NCBI GenBank assembly: GCA_030141605.1
Contig: JAQGDQ010000331.1
Coordinates: 1-64,000, forward strand
DNA from: Tubiluchus corallicola
Taxonomy: Eukaryota > Priapulida > Priapulimorpha > Priapulimorphida > Tubiluchidae
Reading direction: 5' to 3'
Length of the DNA stretch: 64,000 bases
The first letter of the stretch is position 1, and each line of letters opens with the position of its first letter. The position numbers were made by a program, and so were the translations under genes. The notes under the pieces were generated by a model. That model saw nothing but the letters and a program-made list of their open reading frames with translations. It was not told where the DNA came from and did no database searches. This document shows, piece by piece, positions 62,201 to 64,000 of this stretch.

Positions 62201-64000
62201 AATGTAATTTAATTGTTTTATTAATTATATATTAATTTAATAATTAATAATAATATAGTAAAGTTGGGAATCAGTAACCATAAAAGCATGATTTTAGTGA
62301 GCTTATTATTGTTTTGAAATTATTGTCATCTTTTATAATGATTCAGCAGTAGAATTTGGTTGAAGATCTTGATTTGTCACAGACTCCCGAAAAATTATTT
62401 GTTTTAGATAACACAGTAAAAGGATCAGATTAACTACAGAATCAAATAAAATCTTTTTATTAAAAGGAAAAGATTGATTGAATTTACAAATATGCTTTGG
62501 CTTTTTCCGAAGTATAACTGGAATTCCTTGCCACCAAATGTTACTCATCATGCTCGTTCAGTTGCTCAGAAGGATTATATCGTTGATGGAAACTAGTACG
62601 TGCATTTCTCTGATATTATTTTATTCTGAATTTTATTCAGAATCTACAAATTGTGTATATTTTGTGTAACTATAGTTGTGTAAACTCATAAGTAAATGTT
62701 TAAAATTGTTCTCAATGTTATGTTAATTATTTAATTATGGTAATATGTACCGTTCTGTAGTGATAATAGTTTTCATTCTGTAGACAATGTGGGAAACAAC
62801 TGTTCTCAGTCTTGGTTAAAGCGTTTTTCACAGTAGACAAAGAATCCAAAGTGACATCTTAAATAATTAATGCCTGTTCTATTCACTTATCTTTGGGATA
62901 ATAATGATTCTTACATTCTACCTGGTAGTGTGAAGTGAGTGAGGGCCCATGTTCACAAACCATCACTAAATTAATGATATCGTTATCAATAGTTAACTGA
63001 TGGCTTTGCGAAACTAGCCTCAGCAAACATCAGGAATTTGTTAATGGTGATTTAACTAACCAGTGAGTGTATTTGACAGAAAAACAATTCTTCGTGTACA
63101 AGAATCGTTGGAAAGAATATGTCGAATATTTCAAATAGGAACGAAAAAAGAATTCTAAGGCAACTTTCTTAATACATAAACTTCATTTCTGTAATTACTT
63201 ACCTAAAATGTTCATGTGTGTTTTAAAGGAACAGCCTAAGAGTGACTAAAGGTTTAAAAGTTTGGTAGCACTGATTACACTTCTGGTTTCTGTTTTTTTC
63301 AAAGTTATATGATTATGGACTTTCTTGCTAAAAACACCAACAACTGCTCATATTAAAATTTATTATGTATGCAACAGTAGACCATTTAAACTTTAAAGCT
63401 TCCAAAATTATTTGTAAAAATATGATGATGAGCCTAATGTAATTTGCTTTGATATTTTTTGTAAAATGAGTATTTTAAATATTCTTTTCCACTCTTGTTT
63501 TTTTGTTAACTTTTCCATAATTTTATTTTAGAGTTTACTGTAGTCATGTGTGAAATACGTATACACTATTTGCAAAATATTGCAATTTTGTTATTATAGT
63601 AGTGAATACGATAAAAATAATAGATTAGTTGCATAAGTTATTTACCTATTTGTCCTAACTAATTTATATTGTTGTTTCCTTTTAATAGCATCTAGCTATT
63701 TTTACATAGGCCATGTATGAGGGGAATAGTGATACATTGCCTATTGACACTAAGGCAGTAAGGGTATCGATGGAAATGTCTCTTTTTGGGCGCACATTAG
63801 ATGATGATGTTTCAGACCTTGTCAAGCAGCGATATAAGGCAACTTATGTACCAAAGTGGAAACAATATAAAGTATTGGTTTTTATGTATGCTGTAGGTAT
63901 ACATTTATTATTTTAAATGTTTTGTTTCTGCAAATTAAAGAAGTATTGAATTTGTGTTTATGATGAGGTATTTTCTTTGACTATAAACTTGCTGCTATGT
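38434..64000 (+). CDS. PEP-synthase-like / PPDK_N-domain protein, 3' end beyond window
   Basis: Constitutive exons: 38434-38569, 39100-39266, 39737-39826, 40241-40407, 41517-41585, 41740-41859, 42554-42719, 43012-43064, 43376-43509, 43614-43761, 44162-44220, 46984-47099, 49631-49737, 49867-50033, 50237-50307, 50648-50712, 53444-53591, 53957-54074, 54420-54517, 54918-55096, 55535-55607. Together they read 817 codons without a stop; all junctions are GT-AG with matching phase. Duplicated exons follow (56936-59851; 61061-61246 and 63710-63892). Residues 1-45 contain a long hydrophobic segment, about 46-436 an unrecognised part, and about 455-762 the ATP-grasp PPDK_N domain. In PEP synthase and rifampicin phosphotransferase this domain binds ATP and passes phosphate to a swivelling histidine domain, here outside the window. 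The start ATG (acaATGg) is preceded by an in-frame TGA at 38365. The substrate is unknown; PEP synthesis should not be assumed. Confidence 0.88.
40645..40966. mobile_element. 322-bp hAT-type MITE with perfect 8-bp target duplication
   Basis: Starts CAGTGGTTCCCAAACTT and ends TACTTTGGGAACCACTG, the classic hAT terminal repeat pair. ATTTAAAG flanks both ends exactly (40637-40644 and 40967-40974). It lacks a transposase ORF. It sits in the intron between exons 40241-40407 and 41517-41585 of the PEP-synthase-like gene. Confidence 0.93.
41137..41221. repeat. Long (TA)n/(CA)n microsatellite
   Basis: Several TA runs separated by CATGCA and TTGGACA, ending in CACACA. ORFs made of Ile/Tyr on both strands here are artefacts of the repeat. 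Confidence 0.95.
42010..42180. repeat. Possible retroelement tail
   Basis: GATTAGATTAGATTTATTA is followed by a low-complexity, A-rich stretch. It resembles the ends of some retroelements, but there is no second copy in the window. Confidence 0.2.
42222..42291 (+). pseudogene. Relic tandem duplicate of exon 42554-42719
   Basis: About 60 nt match the start of the real exon, including its 3' splice site: TATTAG/TGAAAAC here, TACTAG/TGAAAAC there. Both contain GAACAATGG, ATGCT.TTAGG and ATTACTATAGCAAG. Spliced from exon 41740-41859 in the same phase it would read NENCGRHEQWKMLLGNITIA (real exon NENNSRYEQWGMLLGSITIA) and then hit TGA at 42289. Similarity stops near 42281. It is a dead duplicate exon, or less likely a poison exon. 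Confidence 0.8.
44838..44925. repeat. Imperfect ATC/GTT trinucleotide repeat
   Basis: Runs of TCATCATCATC mixed with GTTATCGT and GTCACTGTT units in the intron between exons 44162-44220 and 46984-47099. Confidence 0.8.
45245..46095. repeat. Diverged minisatellite-like array with AAAATGGC cores
   Basis: A core close to TTCAAAATGGCTGACAAG recurs near 45250, 45557, 45705, 45880 and 46025, spaced about 145-175 bp where adjacent. The core is often followed by TAGCTGCT/TAGCTTGTT-like sequence and AACCATATCTTAA. The units are too diverged for exact boundaries. It fills part of the 2.8-kb intron before exon 46984-47099. Confidence 0.6.
46984..55096 (+). CDS. PPDK_N ATP-grasp domain (9 exons)
   Basis: Numbering from the ATG at 38434: VGGKG at 459-463 (nucleotide-binding Lys), RSSAVGEDSAEASFAGQ from 562 (the RSS arginine that contacts phosphates), IQEMVNADSAGVLFTRDPVTG ending at 646 (written in parts: VNADSAGV then FTRDPVTG), YGLGEAVVSGIVEPDT from 657, and LLQARPIT ending at 762 (ATP-binding Gln and Arg). 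All hallmark residues of a working ATP-grasp module in PEP synthase and rifampicin phosphotransferase are present, and the length of about 308 residues is normal. So the enzyme half in this window is predicted to be active. Two large introns inside it carry a broken retrotransposon (47868-49290) and simple repeats. Confidence 0.93.
47868..49290 (+). mobile_element. Broken non-LTR retrotransposon, reverse-transcriptase part
   Basis: Interrupted reading frames give the pre-RT linker (FKNKLAQDF, LWQGLNKIMNY), the RT start (KKSAGPDRITPWH), QGCVLSPILY, the catalytic FADDTTLAG box near 48830, and the following NLTRWCKQHNLELNVSKIKE. There are several stops and frameshifts and no endonuclease, so it is 5'-truncated and dead. 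The motifs fit the CR1/L2/jockey-like group. It lies in the intron between exons 46984-47099 and 49631-49737 and has not disturbed either splice site. It is a different family from the fragment at 7040-8390, as far as the non-overlapping parts allow. Confidence 0.85.
52028..52105. repeat. (TA)n, (CA)n and (GA)n microsatellite
   Basis: A TA run, then CGCACGCACGCATGCACACAC, then TA and AGAGAGA. Overlapping ORFs on both strands are repeat artefacts. Confidence 0.9.
52682..52880. repeat. Dispersed repeat, direct copy of 9957-10145
   Basis: Same order of blocks as 9957-10145, ending TTTGCAAAACTTGTACTCCTTA. The neighbouring 52550-52625 also resembles 10605-10680, but there it lies on the opposite side of the main block. 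Confidence 0.6.
56910..56925 (+). promoter_or_regulatory. Intronic element T1 (before V1)
   Basis: GATGATTCTACATTTA, ending 10 nt before exon V1, so it overlaps the likely branch-point and pyrimidine region. It is exactly complementary over 16 nt to the A1, A2 and A3 elements. Confidence 0.85.
56936..57031 (+). CDS. Variant exon V1 (96 nt, phase 0-0)
   Basis: First of five homologous exons. It joins exon 55535-55607 (ending GTLGGIGQ) without a frame change. It reads LEMQQMSAFMWPCHIPQ then a tail with HFFINVIS. Acceptor TTAAATAG, donor GTAAGT. If only one variant is used, it encodes residues 818-849. It differs from V2 at only two residues. Confidence 0.85.
57172..57218 (+). promoter_or_regulatory. 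Intronic hairpin after V1
   Basis: CTGCAGTACTG (57172-57182) and CAGTACTGCAG (57208-57218) are perfect complements with a 25-nt loop, 22 nt upstream of A1. The copy after V2 (57658-57704) has one mismatch. It may shape the intron or simply be part of the duplicated unit. Confidence 0.55.
57240..57255 (+). promoter_or_regulatory. Intronic element A1 (after V1)
   Basis: TAAATGTAGAATCATC, the exact reverse complement of the T element. It lies 208 nt after V1 and 153 nt before T2, so it can pair with T1 (looping out V1) or T2 (a hairpin within the intron), among others. Confidence 0.85.
57409..57424 (+). promoter_or_regulatory. Intronic element T2 (before V2)
   Basis: Same 16 nt as T1, again ending exactly 10 nt before the exon. 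It is preceded by ACTCAGTC. Confidence 0.85.
57435..57530 (+). CDS. Variant exon V2 (96 nt, phase 0-0)
   Basis: Nearly identical to V1: the Y-A-P-A-Q-S-Y stretch becomes Y-L-P-A-Q-S-C. Acceptor and donor are the same as in V1. The surrounding intron is also copied, so V1 and V2 arose by a recent tandem duplication of a unit of about 490-500 bp. Confidence 0.85.
57728..57743 (+). promoter_or_regulatory. Intronic element A2 (after V2)
   Basis: Same 16 nt as A1, 197 nt after V2. Exact complement of all four T elements. Confidence 0.85.
57897..57912 (+). promoter_or_regulatory. Intronic element T3 (before V3)
   Basis: Same 16 nt as T1 and T2, ending 10 nt before exon V3. Confidence 0.85.
57923..58018 (+). 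CDS. Variant exon V3 (96 nt, phase 0-0)
   Basis: Keeps the QQMSAFMWPCHIP core and the HFFIN end, but has a different middle (MQGLSCSC). Acceptor TTGAACAG, donor GTAAGT. The intron copies upstream and downstream remain recognisable. No stop or frameshift, so it has been kept as coding sequence since duplication. Confidence 0.85.
58210..58225 (+). promoter_or_regulatory. Intronic element A3 (after V3)
   Basis: Same 16 nt as A1, although the rest of this intron is strongly diverged from the introns after V1 and V2. With T4 it can form 17 continuous pairs. Confidence 0.85.
58346..58361 (+). promoter_or_regulatory. Intronic element T4 (before V4)
   Basis: Same 16 nt as T1-T3, ending 14 nt before V4, in an intron otherwise unlike the others. 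Its survival there argues for a function. Confidence 0.85.
58376..58471 (+). CDS. Variant exon V4 (96 nt, phase 0-0)
   Basis: More diverged (FQRRRIFGSVWPCYVPM, then HFFANCFL) but still exactly 96 nt and open. WPC, P and HFF.N positions are shared with V1-V3. Acceptor TTACACAG, donor GTAAGT. The flanking introns have lost most similarity to those of V1-V3 except for the short complementary elements at 58210-58225, 58346-58361 and 59642-59657. Confidence 0.8.
59642..59657 (+). promoter_or_regulatory. Intronic element A4 (after V4, before V5)
   Basis: TCAATGTAGAATCATC, 15 of 16 positions as in A1-A3. It lies 1.17 kb after V4 and 98 nt before V5. It can pair with T4 over 15 nt. Confidence 0.75.
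59756..59851 (+). CDS. Variant exon V5 (96 nt, phase 0-0)
   Basis: The most distant copy (AMHEKFAGFRMPSYSP, then GHFLINMLN). It shares the exact length, phase, a mid-exon proline and the HF.IN end. Acceptor TTACTAG, donor GTAAGT. It lacks the 16-nt element that precedes V1-V4. My recollection of relatives in other animals is that this segment also contains an HLFIN-like motif, so V5 may be the ancestral or default exon; this needs an alignment. Confidence 0.8.
59852..61060. other. Intron between V5 and W1, nothing recognised
   Basis: AT-rich sequence. No further copy of the V exons or of the T or A elements was found by eye. Confidence 0.4.
61061..61246 (+). CDS. Variant exon W1 (186 nt, phase 0-0)
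   Basis: Follows the V exons in frame. It reads GLYYMNEYTMLG, then RVYMEMILFGRRLDDSIED and a FKDTYVPLWRKV end. Acceptor GCATGTAG; donor GTATGC, chosen so that its end aligns with W2. It is homologous to 63710-63892 over its whole length. With one V exon it would end at residue 911. It continues the segment after the ATP-grasp domain. Confidence 0.8.
61346..61433 (+). other. Candidate exon or dead exon after W1
   Basis: Acceptor TTCTGCTTAACAG and donor GTAAGT (61434) bound 88 nt. In the phase left by W1 it reads MFSNYAIDILSTIYMNDSLL and then meets TAA at 61424. It could be a decayed variant exon, a poison exon, or chance. Confidence 0.25.
62513..62595 (+). other. Candidate unassigned exon
   Basis: A pyrimidine-rich stretch ending CCGAAG and a strong donor GTACGT (62596) bound 83 nt, open in phase 0 (YNWNSLPPNVTHHARSVAQK...). 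The sequence looks protein-like but matches nothing I recognise, and its end phase does not fit W2. Confidence 0.25.
63710..63892 (+). CDS. Variant exon W2 (183 nt, phase 0-0)
   Basis: Reads AMYEGNSDTLP, then VRVSMEMSLFGRTLDDDVSD and YKATYVPKWKQYK. Shared with W1 in register: V..MEM.LFGR.LDD and TYVP.W. It is one codon shorter, with the same phases. Acceptor TTTACATAG, donor GTAGGT. It is either an alternative to W1 or an added repeat; more copies may follow beyond the window. Confidence 0.8.

Noticed and set aside
1-64000. tRNA genes, rRNA, CRISPR arrays and bacterial operons
   Set aside because: None recognised by eye; the window is eukaryotic in gene structure throughout.

Overview
This is animal nuclear DNA: AT-rich, with phase-conserved GT-AG introns of a few hundred to several thousand bases, decayed non-LTR retrotransposons and short inverted-repeat elements. 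The lineage cannot be fixed from the sequence; an invertebrate is the best guess, because one of the three main genes is a phosphoenolpyruvate-synthase-like protein not known from vertebrates.

Layout. Positions 1-8700 hold an intronless ORF with one C2H2 finger and a helix-turn-helix-like C-terminus (2457-3281), flanked by two inverted copies of a dispersed repeat, then a decayed non-LTR element with an AP-endonuclease (about 7040-8390). Positions 8704-36547 (+) are BOP1, the ribosome-biogenesis WD40 protein; 17 exons were assembled by hand and read through to the stop. Its first intron seen here contains the complete, uninterrupted coding region of the zinc transporter SLC39A11/ZIP11 on the opposite strand (12127-13188). 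Intron 2 holds several short inverted-repeat elements.

Positions 38434 to beyond the right edge (+) are a second large gene. It has an N-terminal membrane segment, then about 400 residues of unrecognised sequence, then a full ATP-grasp PPDK_N domain (VGGKG, RSSAVGED, FTRDPVTG, YGLGEAVVSG, QARPIT), as in PEP synthase and rifampicin phosphotransferase. The swivelling histidine domain must lie outside the window. Its introns carry a hAT-type element with a perfect 8-bp target duplication, a diverged minisatellite and a broken reverse-transcriptase fragment.

The most interesting part is 56910-59851. Just after the ATP-grasp domain there are five consecutive homologous exons, each exactly 96 nt and phase 0-0. 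They look like a mutually exclusive exon cluster. A 16-nt element lies 10-14 nt upstream of the acceptor of each of the first four. Its reverse complement lies downstream of each of those four, three times exactly and once with one mismatch. This is the architecture expected of splicing controlled by competing RNA pairings, as in insect Dscam, but with both partners multiplied and one partner over the branch-point region. Farther on, two further homologous exons (61061-61246 and 63710-63892) suggest a second alternative pair. Both sets encode part of the segment that in rifampicin phosphotransferase forms the substrate-binding domain, so the gene may diversify substrate recognition by splicing.
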